Part shown: one piece after another, positions 27,694 to 37,400 of the stretch
Position numbering within the stretch: position 1 is the first letter of the stretch
Layout: each line of letters begins with the position of its first letter
DNA from: JBBPYR01 sp038199755
GTDB taxonomy: Bacteria; Chloroflexota; Ktedonobacteria; Ktedonobacterales; Ktedonobacteraceae
Direction: 5' to 3'
Assembly (NCBI GenBank): GCA_038199755.1
Contig: JBBPYR010000271.1
Coordinates: 1-57,065 of the forward strand
DNA: 57,065 bases
Translations under genes and position numbers: made by a program
The notes under the pieces: model-generated
What the model was told of the DNA's origin: nothing
Seen by the model: only the letters and a program-made list of their open reading frames with translations
The model's database searches: none

Positions 27694-28683
27694 GTGCTTG
27701 CTGGTAATATCTGGTTATGGGTAGGTTTTACGGTGTTTGTGCTGGCTATGCTAGCTATTGATCTGGGCGTATTCCATCGCAAGGCCCATACTGTCTCGTT
27801 GCGCGAGGCTATTACGTGGAGCGTTGTCTGGATAGGCTTGGCAATGGTCTTTAATGCCGGTCTCTACTTTTTTGCTGGACCTGAACAAGCGTTACAATTT
27901 TTTACTGGATACTTAATAGAGAAATCCCTGAGCGTCGATAACATTTTTATATTCGTGCTGCTTTTTACCTACTTTAGCGTGCCTGCTGCCTATCAACATA
28001 GGGTGCTGTTCTGGGGTATTCTTGGCGCGTTAATCATGCGTGGCGCGCTGATCGGCGTCGGTGCTGTCTTACTCGAACAATTCCACTGGATCATCTACAT
28101 CTTCGGTGCATTCTTGATCTTTACGGGCCTGCGTATGGGCTTGCAAAAAGAGACAGAGGTACATCCTGAAAAGAATCCCCTGCTTAAATTGGTACGCAGG
28201 ATCGTGCCGGTAACGGACGAGTATGTACATGATCGCTTTTTTACGCGCAAAACGGGTGTGCTTATGGCAACACCGTTGCTGCTCGTGTTGGTGATTATCG
28301 AGAGCACCGACCTAGTGTTTGCGTTAGACTCCATTCCTGCTATCTTTGCGGTCACGAATGACCCCTTTATCGTCTACACCTCGAATGTCTTTGCCATCCT
28401 GGGGCTACGTTCACTTTACTTTGTGTTTGCGAATATCATCCACAAGTTTTATTACCTCAAGTTGGGCCTGTCCATTATCCTTACCTTTGTGGGTATCAAA
28501 ATGCTGGTGGCGGATATCTATCATATGCCGACATGGGCCTCGCTCGCCTTTATCGCTCTGGTGCTCGGTGCTGCGATTATCGCGTCGATGATGCGGGCAC
28601 GTAGGCATCCAGGATTGCCCGAAGTAACGCAAGAGGAGCCACAAACAGAGCATGTGCTTGAGAGTACGACGCGTCAGAAATAA
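27694..28683 (+). CDS. TerC/Alx-family membrane protein
   Basis: 329 residues from a GTG at 27694. Eight to nine membrane helices; the conserved acidic sites are AIDLGVF in helix 1, STDLVFALDSIPA and SNVFAILGLRSLYF, typical of TerC. Relatives (Alx, TerC, YceF) act in manganese export and tellurium resistance and may load metal on exported proteins. I looked for a yybP-ykoY manganese riboswitch in 27511-27693 and saw none; the 11-bp repeats at 27532 suggest control by the two-component system instead. A DedA gene follows by 29 bases. Confidence 0.93.
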   Translation: MLAGNIWLWVGFTVFVLAMLAIDLGVFHRKAHTVSLREAITWSVVWIGLAMVFNAGLYFFAGPEQALQFFTGYLIEKSLSVDNIFIFVLLFTYFSVPAAYQHRVLFWGILGALIMRGALIGVGAVLLEQFHWIIYIFGAFLIFTGLRMGLQKETEVHPEKNPLLKLVRRIVPVTDEYVHDRFFTRKTGVLMATPLLLVLVIIESTDLVFALDSIPAIFAVTNDPFIVYTSNVFAILGLRSLYFVFANIIHKFYYLKLGLSIILTFVGIKMLVADIYHMPTWASLAFIALVLGAAIIASMMRARRHPGLPEVTQEEPQTEHVLESTTRQK

Positions 28684-28712
28684 GCATGAAGTGATGTGAT
28701 GAGGAATTGACT

Positions 28713-29396
28713 ATGCCAACACTACCTCTTTATGAGTGGATACAGGCCTTAGGTGGTTTTTATGATCGCTATGGGTATCTAGTGGTTTTCCTAGGTACCT
28801 TTGGTGAAAATACTTCGCTGCTCGGTCTATTATTGCCAGGAAACACGCTTGCCCTGCTGGGAGCATTTTATGCACGGCAAGGGACGCTCTCAATCGGATT
28901 GGTGATTCTGTTTGCGACACTTGGCACGATTGGAGGCTATCATGTTGATTACCTCGTGGGGCGGCTTGTGCTCAATCGTTTCTCTGACAGGTGGAGCGCA
29001 AGCGCGTTGGGACGAAAGGTACGCCTGGGGGCGCGCTTACGCTTGACGCAGCGGTTTTTGACGAAACATGGCGGAAAAGCGATTCTGTTCTCACATACGA
29101 TTGGGCATATGCGCTCATTTGTGGCGATGAGTGCAGGTATGACAAGGATGCCCTACCTGCGCTTTTTGGCGTATGAGGTGGTGGCGGCAACGCTCTGGAA
29201 TGTCCTTTTCTGCCTGATTGGTTACTTTATTGCTGTAGAGGTTGAGCAACTGCAATATTGGATTGAACGTTTCGGCTGGGTGATGCTAGCACTCTTCTTG
29301 CTACTGTTTCTGGGGTGGCACTTTTGGCGTTCATCGGCGCGACGTGTGCGGCAAAAGGCGAAGGCTCAGCGTCGTATTGCTAGGAGCGTGCTCTAA
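28713..29396 (+). CDS. DedA-family membrane protein
   Basis: 227 residues from the ATG at 28713, with GAGGAA at 28701-28706. The N-terminal FLGTFGENTSLLGLLLPGN motif, with its Glu and the re-entrant PGN, is typical of DedA, as is the later FSHTIGHMRSFVAMSAG segment with conserved Arg and Gly. Members flip undecaprenyl phosphate or phospholipids. The basic C-terminal tail is cytoplasmic. Same operon as terC. Confidence 0.92.
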   Translation: MPTLPLYEWIQALGGFYDRYGYLVVFLGTFGENTSLLGLLLPGNTLALLGAFYARQGTLSIGLVILFATLGTIGGYHVDYLVGRLVLNRFSDRWSASALGRKVRLGARLRLTQRFLTKHGGKAILFSHTIGHMRSFVAMSAGMTRMPYLRFLAYEVVAATLWNVLFCLIGYFIAVEVEQLQYWIERFGWVMLALFLLLFLGWHFWRSSARRVRQKAKAQRRIARSVL

Positions 29397-29484
29397 AGCG
29401 ATCAGCAGATGATATGATACACATGACAATATGACGTAGTGCGCATGTGTGTATGCACCTGTGAGGCAGTGAGGGAGTAAAGCT

Positions 29485-29922
29485 ATGTTTAAGCTTACCA
29501 TGACATTTCGGGTAGAGTGGGGAGAGACAGATACGGCTGGCATCATCTTTTACCCGAACTATTATCGTTGGTTTGATCGCGCTGGCCATCAGTTACTGGA
29601 CGATGCTGGATTACCCACAGTCGAGTTAAATCGAGAAGGCTATGTGCAGCCTATTCTTGAATGCGGTGCTCGTTTTCATAAGCCCCTAGTTTATCACGAT
29701 CTGGTAGAGTTAAGCGCAGAAATAACCGAAGTTAAGAACAAGGTTTTCAGGATTGAGTATCGGGTCAAGCGGGATGATACTATGGTGGCAGAAGGATTTG
29801 AAGTAAGGGCGTGGGCCAAACAAACCGATAGCGGCATTCGAGAACAGATGTCTGCCATGCCCATACCGCAAGAATATGCAATCCTCTTACGGACGGAACG
29901 TGAAGTGAGGAAAGGAAGCTAA
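29485..29922 (+). CDS. YbgC/4-hydroxybenzoyl-CoA-type thioesterase
   Basis: 145 residues, hot-dog fold. The N-terminus VEWGETDTAGIIFYPNYYRWFDRA holds the catalytic Asp and the substrate helix; then YVQPILECGARFHKPLVYHDLVEL. Enzymes of this type hydrolyse acyl-CoA thioesters in the cytoplasm. A GAGGGAG ribosome-binding site precedes the ATG. No pathway neighbours, so the acyl group is not known. Confidence 0.88.
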   Translation: MFKLTMTFRVEWGETDTAGIIFYPNYYRWFDRAGHQLLDDAGLPTVELNREGYVQPILECGARFHKPLVYHDLVELSAEITEVKNKVFRIEYRVKRDDTMVAEGFEVRAWAKQTDSGIREQMSAMPIPQEYAILLRTEREVRKGS

Positions 29923-29997
29923 AGGAGTCATGCTTCCTACCAATGCATGTGTTATAGCAATAAGGAGCAATGCCTGGCTGTCAAATAACAGGCAAGC

Positions 29998-30696
29998 TTA
30001 TCTACTAATCGCACGAGCGATGAGGAACGCTGCGCCAGCGGCCAAACCACCGATGAGGGCAGTTTGAAGCCCACTACGGATGGGGCTGGTGCCAGTAAAA
30101 TGCCCCTTCACATAGCCAAAGATGAGCAAGGCTATGAGCGTGAGTATAACCGAGGTCAGCAGAGCTGCACTCGCAGTATGCAAGAAGATATAGGGGCTGA
30201 GCGGAATGAGTCCACCAACGATGTATGACATAGCGATAGTAAGCGCGCTAGTGAGGGCACGTTTGGGGTCAGGCTCTTCAAGCCCTAGCTCGAAGCGCAT
30301 CATAAAATCAATCCAGGCCTGCGGTCGCTTGCTGAGGGCCTCTACAATGGGTTCGCTTTGCTCCTTAGTGAGTCCATAGGTGGCAAAAACCACGCGCACC
30401 TCCTCTTTTTCAGCCTCCGTTTTCTCTATGACTTCCAATTCTTCGCGCTTGCGTTCACTCACATAATGCTCGGCATCACTTCTGGCTGCCAGATAGCCGC
30501 CAAGTCCCATGGCGATAGACCCCGCCGCGATTTCTGCGAGGCCAGCGGTGATGATGATGGCGGTGGAACTTACTGCGCCAGAAAGCCCTGCTGCCAGGGC
30601 AAAGGGCACGGTAAGTCCATCTGACATGCCAATCACAATATCACGAACGGTTTCGCCCGCGGTAAAGTGTTTCTCTATATGTGGCGTTTGAGGCAT
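29998..30696 (-). CDS. VIT1/CCC1-family iron or manganese transporter
   Basis: 232 residues. The first helix motif VRDIVIGMSDGLTVPFALAAGL and IAAGSIAMGLGGYLA are diagnostic of VIT1/CCC1. A charged cytoplasmic loop (about 70-130) rich in Glu, including RKREELEVIEKTEAEKEEV, follows, as the metal-binding domain of the family. Three C-terminal helices complete it. It moves Fe2+ or Mn2+ out of the cytoplasm. It is the last gene of a minus-strand run with the GNAT and acyltransferase genes, 28 bases from the former. Confidence 0.9.
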   Translation of the reverse strand: MPQTPHIEKHFTAGETVRDIVIGMSDGLTVPFALAAGLSGAVSSTAIIITAGLAEIAAGSIAMGLGGYLAARSDAEHYVSERKREELEVIEKTEAEKEEVRVVFATYGLTKEQSEPIVEALSKRPQAWIDFMMRFELGLEEPDPKRALTSALTIAMSYIVGGLIPLSPYIFLHTASAALLTSVILTLIALLIFGYVKGHFTGTSPIRSGLQTALIGGLAAGAAFLIARAISR

Positions 30697-30724
30697 AGGG
30701 ATGCTCGCTTTCTGTAAAATGAGA

Positions 30725-31288
30725 TTATCTCATATTCTTAAATTCTGTTTGCCGTTTTTGCCATTCGTGATCGAGGATAGCGTATTGGAAGGTGTCCCAC
30801 CAACGATTTTTCATCCACTCGTTTTCACGAAACCAACCCTCACGTCGCATACCAATCTTTTCCATGACGTGGGCGGAGCGTGTGTTTTCGGAGATGCAGT
30901 GTGCCCAGATACGATGAAGGCGCAGCTCCTCAAAGCCGAAGCGCAGCAGGGTCTGTGCCGCTTCAGACGCATAGCCCTGATTCCAATAACGGCTGTCCAA
31001 CTCGTAGCCGAGATCGGCTTCCTGGGATTGTGCCGTTTTGAGACGAATGCCGCTGTTACCAATCACACGCTGCTCAGCTTGTAGCACTATCACGAACTGA
31101 AATTTTCGGCGCGGCTTCTCCTGGCTCCAGATCATGAAACGTTGCACAAACTGGCGCACATCCTCTTCTGAGCGTTGGTGCCAGGGATTATAACGCAAAT
31201 ACAGCGGATCAGACTGATAAGCGAGTAGTGCTTGCCAATCATTCTCCTCGAACTCGCGCAGTAACAGCCGTTTTGTCGTGAGAAACAT
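30725..31288 (-). CDS. GNAT acetyltransferase, RimJ/RimL type
   Basis: 187 residues. N-terminus TKRLLLREFEENDW is standard for the family; acetyl-CoA site region GYELDSRYWNQGYASEA, then LHRIWAHCISENTRSAHVMEKIGMRREGW. It acetylates an N-terminal or side-chain amine; the target is unknown. The 5' end overlaps the acyltransferase gene's 3' end by 50 bases. Confidence 0.88.
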   Translation of the reverse strand: MFLTTKRLLLREFEENDWQALLAYQSDPLYLRYNPWHQRSEEDVRQFVQRFMIWSQEKPRRKFQFVIVLQAEQRVIGNSGIRLKTAQSQEADLGYELDSRYWNQGYASEAAQTLLRFGFEELRLHRIWAHCISENTRSAHVMEKIGMRREGWFRENEWMKNRWWDTFQYAILDHEWQKRQTEFKNMR

Positions 31289-32588
31289 GTATCTGTGCCT
31301 CTTTTCTTCGTGTGTTGTGAGCTATAGTGATCCATGGTTGCTCTACGAGACGATAGAAGAGATAGGCAAAAGGCATAATCATGAGAGCAACGCAGGTCCA
31401 ATATAGGCCATAAATAGCGGAATGCCGCCAATGTTGGGTATAGGGCAAGATATACGACATGAACCACAGTAATATAGGAATATGCCATATATATAAACTG
31501 TAAGACATAAATCCCACACGACGCAAGGCAGACCAGGAGAACAATTGTTGTAACCCGCTGGGGCCGAATAAAATACCCGTCAGGCACAGCCCAAAACCCA
31601 CGGCGAGGCTGATCTCAACAAGCCAGTTGTGGGCACCAATGTACGGATCGACAACACGCAACGGCGGAAATGCGCTCCATGAAGCGATAAAGAGCAGCCA
31701 GAGAAGTCCTACGCCCCATAACCACATGCTCACACGCGATAAGTTTAGGCGTAGCTTGTTTTCCAGGTAAGCTCGTTGTGCATAAATGAAGAGCGAGCTT
31801 ACAAGCATGCCGACTGCGAAATCTTCGAGATACTTGCCATCGGTCCCGTACAGAAAGAACAGGGCAATGTTGAAGATGGGCTGTGGCATCGGCCCCTTCG
31901 CCTCTGGATGATAATAGGTGAAGTAGCGGCCCCAATAACGGGTGGTAACTCCCCACAAGATCATGAGGAATAGACAGCCAATCAGCAGCACAAGGCGTCT
32001 TCGTGGTGAGCCGCGTTGTACAATCCAGCGAAAGCCGAGGGCCAGAAATGGTAAGAGTAAGTAGTATTGCCATTCAACTGCCAGCGTCCAGAACGGGCCA
32101 TCAATCTGCTGATAGATGCTATGGCTGGCATCCATGAAAAGCGTTAAGAAGAGCCCTAGTTGCGGAAGATGATCTGCTTGAAGATACTGCGGCTGCGTCA
32201 AAATGATCAGCAGAAAAAGAGAGACGTAGTAGCCGGGTAAAATACGCAGTGCGCGTCGTAGATAAAACGTGCGTATTGAAGGCCAAGTGTTGTCGCCAGC
32301 TTCAAATAACAAGGCTTTGGCGTAGGGCAGAAAGAGCAAAAAGCCTGAAAGCACAAAAAACAAGGTCACACCAGACCAGCCACCCATCGCCACTGATGAA
32401 ATGAGCGGCCCGATAGAGAAGGACCAGACGTGGGAAAGCATGGTGAAGCGGTCAATATGGTAGGAAATGACACTTAAACAAGCAATGGCACGTATGCCAT
32501 CAAGCACTGCAATATTACTTTTACTGTTGGTACTAGCCGTTTTGAATAACGAAAAAAAAGAGCGATACTTTTTGACAAAAAGGGACAT
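31239..32588 (-). CDS. Acyltransferase 3 (OafA/YrhL) family membrane protein
   Basis: 449 residues, about ten membrane helices. LDGIRAIACLSVISYHI near residue 30 holds the conserved Arg and catalytic His; FFVLSGFLLFLPYAKA and RRALRILPGYY follow. Such proteins O-acetylate or acylate cell-surface sugars or antibiotics from the cytoplasmic side. No SGNH domain is fused. First gene of the run that ends with the VIT1-like transporter. Confidence 0.9.
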   Translation of the reverse strand: MSLFVKKYRSFFSLFKTASTNSKSNIAVLDGIRAIACLSVISYHIDRFTMLSHVWSFSIGPLISSVAMGGWSGVTLFFVLSGFLLFLPYAKALLFEAGDNTWPSIRTFYLRRALRILPGYYVSLFLLIILTQPQYLQADHLPQLGLFLTLFMDASHSIYQQIDGPFWTLAVEWQYYLLLPFLALGFRWIVQRGSPRRRLVLLIGCLFLMILWGVTTRYWGRYFTYYHPEAKGPMPQPIFNIALFFLYGTDGKYLEDFAVGMLVSSLFIYAQRAYLENKLRLNLSRVSMWLWGVGLLWLLFIASWSAFPPLRVVDPYIGAHNWLVEISLAVGFGLCLTGILFGPSGLQQLFSWSALRRVGFMSYSLYIWHIPILLWFMSYILPYTQHWRHSAIYGLYWTCVALMIMPFAYLFYRLVEQPWITIAHNTRRKEAQIHVSHDKTAVTARVRGE

Positions 32589-32719
32589 ATCATCCTCATT
32601 CTAGACTTTAAGAAAGCCAACTCCACTCTACATATCAATCCACAAGGGCTTATTATACAGCTTCTAAAGAAAATAGATATGTATTACACGGTTGAAAGAG
32701 GAAAAATGATGTAGAAGTA

Positions 32720-33472
32720 CTAGAGAATATGCTGGAGCGGCCAGATAAGCACATCCTGTCGCTCTGAGTAATGGAGCAAGGGAGCTGTGTCGGGCAGCGT
32801 AATGTCGTGTGAGCGGGCCATGGTGTCCTGCTTGATTTCAAGCTCAGCTTTTTGGAGTGGCCATTGAATGTGATGAATTTCACCACGGTAGAGGCGTTTG
32901 GCTTGTACGACTGTGTAGAGGCTGTAGCGTTCGGTAAACCAGTGTTCCAGTGAGCCACTGGTAGCATAGGCGATGGGTGCGACTGGCTGATAGGTCGCTT
33001 CGTAGTCGGCATGAGGTGCCCCACGATGGGTGCGATGGCTAGCATAGTGAATCGCCTCACCAACGCGCTTACTGTTCATCTGCGCGTTAAAGTATGGTAG
33101 GTGGAAGACGCTACGGGCGATGGCAACAGCAATTGGGTTGCCTGCATCGAGACTAAAAAAGAAGACGCCTGACTGCTCTCCATGCTTGACATAGGTGCGC
33201 ACATTGAGTTCAGGAAAGGCGGAAAGACCATGCACAGCGGGGATGCCTCTGGGTCGCACGTTGCTCATGTGAAATGGCACTATGCCCACCCACGCCACGC
33301 CTTCATATGTATCGATCTCCAAAATTGAGGGGATAAGTGGTCGTAGTATTGCAGGTGAGATGGGGTAGTGCGCGAAAAGGAGTTCATGCCATGTTTGCGT
33401 CATCACCCACGGACCCGTAGGAAGTGGGTATGCACGATGGTTGGTTGCACGTAATATTGTTGCTATATCCAT
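32720..33472 (-). CDS. DUF2071 (YqjF-like) protein
   Basis: 250 residues. The N-terminal WVMTQTWHELLFAHYPISPAILRPLIP and the following WVGIVPFHMSNVRPRG are the hallmark of the DUF2071 family, a beta-rich acetoacetate-decarboxylase-like fold of unknown activity. NVRTYVKHGEQSGVFFFSLDAGNP is also standard. No operon partner is obvious: the next minus-strand gene upstream is the ABC permease, 31 bases away. Confidence 0.85.
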   Translation of the reverse strand: MDIATILRATNHRAYPLPTGPWVMTQTWHELLFAHYPISPAILRPLIPSILEIDTYEGVAWVGIVPFHMSNVRPRGIPAVHGLSAFPELNVRTYVKHGEQSGVFFFSLDAGNPIAVAIARSVFHLPYFNAQMNSKRVGEAIHYASHRTHRGAPHADYEATYQPVAPIAYATSGSLEHWFTERYSLYTVVQAKRLYRGEIHHIQWPLQKAELEIKQDTMARSHDITLPDTAPLLHYSERQDVLIWPLQHIL

Positions 33473-33503
33473 AATAGTTGTCCTATAGTTTTGTTTTCAT
33501 TTT

Positions 33504-34361
33504 TCAACCCTTGATACTCCCTGTGCCCAGCCCATTGCGCCAGAAGCGTTGCAAAATTATACAGCCAATCAGTAGAGGAAAAGTCGAGATGAGTGCCCCT
33601 GATAATACAAGACTGGGTGCGCCCAATGTTCGTAACCCTACAGTGATTGGAAAGAGGTGCTCATCGCTGAGCATAATGAGTGGCAAGAGATAGTTGTTCC
33701 AAATTGCGACAAACTGGAAGAGAAAGACCGTCACCAGGGCAGGTGTCATCAACCGCACGGCGATGGTGGCGAAGGTACGGAACTCTCCAGCCCCGTCAAG
33801 ACGGGCAGCCTCTAGTAATTCATCAGGTATCGAGGCTGCTGCATAGATGCGCGAGAGATAGACCCCAAAGGGACTAACAATGCTGGGCAAGAGCACTGAC
33901 CAGTAGGTATTGGTAAGATTCCAACTGCTCATGAGCAAAAACAAGGGAAGAGCCAGCGTCATTGTTGGTACGAGAACTGAGCCTAAGACGAGTGAGAAGA
34001 TAAAGTTGCGACCGCGAAAGATATACTTCGCAAGTGCATAGCCTGCCATGCTTGATATCACTGTGCCAACTACTGAGCCAATACCCGCGTAAATGAGTGT
34101 GTTGAGCAGCCATTGCACAAAGATCGAATTGTTGATGATGAAGACAAAGCGCAGGTTGCTGAACAGAGAAAAGTGTGGCGCAAACCAGAGTCCAAAGGTG
34201 AGAATGAGGTCTCGTGATGTTTTGGATGCCGACACAATTAACCAGAAAAAGGGCAAGAGAAAATAGAACGCACAGATGATAAGAAACGTCATGGCTCCAA
34301 ATTGGGCAGCGTTGAATCCGCTCGGACGAAAGTCTTTGTTGCTTTTTCTTTCGGTACTCAT
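33504..34361 (-). CDS. Sugar-type ABC transporter permease (MalG-like), orphan
   Basis: 285 residues from the ATG at 34361 (the open frame extends 12 codons further only to a TTG). Six membrane helices and the EAA loop ELLEAARLDGAGEFRTFATIAVRLMTPALV that contacts the ATPase. This is the MalG/UgpE type of the carbohydrate uptake family CUT1. The other needed parts (second permease, binding protein, ATPase) are not in the neighbourhood, unusual for the family. It may combine with parts elsewhere. The last helix and the GTGSIKG C-terminus are normal. Confidence 0.88.
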   Translation of the reverse strand: MSTERKSNKDFRPSGFNAAQFGAMTFLIICAFYFLLPFFWLIVSASKTSRDLILTFGLWFAPHFSLFSNLRFVFIINNSIFVQWLLNTLIYAGIGSVVGTVISSMAGYALAKYIFRGRNFIFSLVLGSVLVPTMTLALPLFLLMSSWNLTNTYWSVLLPSIVSPFGVYLSRIYAAASIPDELLEAARLDGAGEFRTFATIAVRLMTPALVTVFLFQFVAIWNNYLLPLIMLSDEHLFPITVGLRTLGAPSLVLSGALISTFPLLIGCIILQRFWRNGLGTGSIKG

Positions 34362-34415
34362 GCTCTGATTATAGTATACGCTATAGCATAGAGTCAAAAA
34401 ATGACAGAGTAATGA

Positions 34416-34469
34416 AGGAGAGGATTATGGATAAGTGTGTAGCTACGCACTTATCCATAATCCTCTCCT
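34416..34469. repeat. 54-base near-perfect palindrome after ileS
   Basis: The 54 bases read nearly the same on both strands, centred on AGCT at 34441-34444, with one T-G pair. It lies 14 bases after the ileS stop and before the permease start. On the minus strand a run of six T follows about 13 bases later (34396-34401). It may be an ileS terminator, but the length and perfect symmetry are more than a terminator needs, so an operator or dispersed element is possible. Confidence 0.75.
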
Positions 34470-34483
34470 AATGAACTATATGC

Positions 34484-37400
34484 CTACATTTTGCCTAAGA
34501 CGACCTCGATGGTATAGCCTTCCAGCTTCTTGAGCGATGTGGGCGCGATACTTTCGCGGTACAACTCCGCGAAGGAGGGTTTATCGCTTTCGCTGATCGA
34601 CACGAGCAGGTTCTTGGCGAGCGTCTCGTCTTGGATCTGTTCGCAGTAATCAACCAGCAGTTGTGCGAGTGGCACATCCGTTGTGTAGAGGGCCAGCCCG
34701 ATGTGATCCTCGATGTTCAGGCCCGCCTTCTTGCGCATGTCCTGGATGTAGTGCGTCAGATCGCGCACGAGACCCTCTTCACGCAGGGCGGGCGTGATGG
34801 TTGTCTCCAACGCGACGATGTAGCCGCGCTCCTCGGCGGTGACAAAGCCGGGCTGCGCCGTAGAGATGACTTCCACCTCTTCGGAACTGAGATCGACTTG
34901 TGTGCCGTGAACGGGATCAACCGTCAAGGTGAGCACGCCCTTCTCGGTCAGCTCTCGCGCTGCATCCAGCGTGTCGTCCGCATCAAAGGCTTTGAAGGCC
35001 TTCAGGATTTTTTGGACCAACGAGCCATACTTGGGGCCGAGCGTTTTCACCTGTGGCTTGAGCGTGTAGGCCAGCATGTTGCTGTCCGCGCCTATCAGTT
35101 CTAGCCGCTTGATATTCAGTTCCTCGAGAACTTGCTCTTTGAGCCGCGTGAGAGCTTCTTCCTCTGCTTGGCTTGGCACACGAACGTACATGGCATTGAG
35201 CGGCTGACGAACCTTGATCTGAGCCTTTTCACGGGCTGAGCGACCAAGCCCGACCACGCGCATGACAAGGTGTGTATCGCTCGTCAGTTGCTCGTCGATC
35301 AGCTCTGGCTTCACCTGTGGCCAGTCGCATAGGTGAACACTCATGGGTGCCTGGGCATCGACGCGACGCACCAGGTTCTGGTATAGTTCCTCAGTCATGA
35401 AAGGCATAAAGGGCGCGAGCAAGGTGAGCAGCGTTGTCAGGCACTCATAGAGTGTCAGGTAGGCTGCTACCTTATCCTGCTCCATGCCAGAGGCCCAGAT
35501 GCGTTCGCGACTGCGCCGCAGGTACCAGTTGGATAGGTCATCCAGAAAATCCTGTACGGTTGTCGCTGGCTTCACGGTGTCGTAGTGCTCTAAACCGTCC
35601 GTTACCTCGCGGACGGTCAGTTGCAACTCTGAGAGTATCCAACGATCAAGTTCGTTGCGTTGGGCAACGGGTAACTGGTGTTGTGTTGGGTCAAACTGGT
35701 CGATGTTGGCATAGGTCACAAAGAACCAGTAGACGTTCCAGATTTTATCGAGCATGCGGCGTACAAGCATCCACTTTTCGCTCAGACGTACGGGTACCCC
35801 TGTATCCGCTGCCTTCTGCATATCCTCTTCGGTGGGGATACGCGGGAAGCTGAGATTTTGCTCCGGCGTGTGGTTCGCATAAAGCCAGCGCATGGTATCG
35901 GAGCCAACACGCTCGGCTGCATCGTCAAAGACAACCAAATTGCCCTTTGACTTATGCATAGGCGTGCCGTCTTCGCCCATCAGTGTTGCGAAGCCAAAGA
36001 GTGTCTTGAAGGGTCGCCTGTTCTCAAGCACCGTACTCATGACCAGCAGCGAGTAGAACCAGTTACGAAACTGGCCCGGAAATGACTCGGTGACAAAATC
36101 TGCTGGAAACCACTCTTGCCAGTACTCGCGATTGCTGCGATAGTGCAGGGTCGAGAAGGACACGATACCTGCATCGAGCCAGGGATTGCCCACGTCTTTG
36201 ATGCGTGACACTACTTCTCCGCACTTGCTACACGTGATTTTGACTGCATCCACCCACGGACGATGGGGAGTGTGACCATCGAACTCTTCCCAGCCTGCGA
36301 CGGCGCGTTCCCGCAACTCTTGCTCACCACCGAGCACCTCAAAGGTGCCGCACTTGGGACAGTCGTAGATGGGTAGGGCCAGTCCCCAGTAACGCTTCTT
36401 GGAGATCATCCAATCATCCATATTGCGTAACCAGTCGAGTTCGCGCTCCTTACCAAAGGAGGGTATCCAGGTGATCTGGTTGACCACATCCATGATTTCG
36501 TGGCGTAGCGTTTTCATAGAGATGAACCACTCGTCCACCAGACGGAAGATTAACTCCGTCTTACAACGCCAGCAGGTGGGATAGCGGTGACGATACTTCT
36601 GTGGGCGATAGAGCAGACCCTTCTTCGTCAGGTTTTCCGCGACCTGCTGTCCAACCTGTGAGGCACTCTGGCCGGTGAGCCAATCATAGCCCTCAAGGTA
36701 GATACCAAACTCATCTACGGGGGCGATCACGGCGAGATTGAACTCTTTGGAAAGCCCGAAGTCTTCGCGTCCACAGCCGGGGGCGATATGGACGATGCCC
36801 GTTCCTTCAGTTGCGCTCACGTCTTTCCATGGCACAACGGTATGAACGACTCCTTTTTCGGCGGGTAATTCGTCGAAGGGGCCATTATAGCTCCACCCGA
36901 CCATATCGCTCCCTTTGATGGTTTCGACCACGTGATAGTCGCCCTTGTCGCGTCCTTTGAGGGCTTTGAGCACCGGTAGGAGTTCCTGGGCGAGGTAATA
37001 AAACTCGCCATCCTGCTCAACCTTGGCATAGGGCAGGTCGGGATGTACGGCGGCGGCTACGTTGGCGGCAAGCGTCCACGGTGTGGTGGTCCAGGCCAGC
37101 AGATACTCACCGGGGCGATCCTTCAAGGGGAAACGCACGTAAAGGCTCAGGTGCTCTATCTCGCGGTAGCCCTCCGATTCGATCTCCATGTTGGAGAGGC
37201 CGGTGGCACAGCGTGGACACCACGGCATCACGTCGCGCCCTTTATAGATCATGCCACGCTCGTTGCATTTTTTGAGAAATGACCAGATGGTGTAGTTGTT
37301 CTCATCGGACATGGTATAGTAATCGTTGCCCCAATCCATCCAGTAGCCCAGACGTATTGATTGATCGATCTGAACTTGGGCGAATTTGAGCACACGGGCT

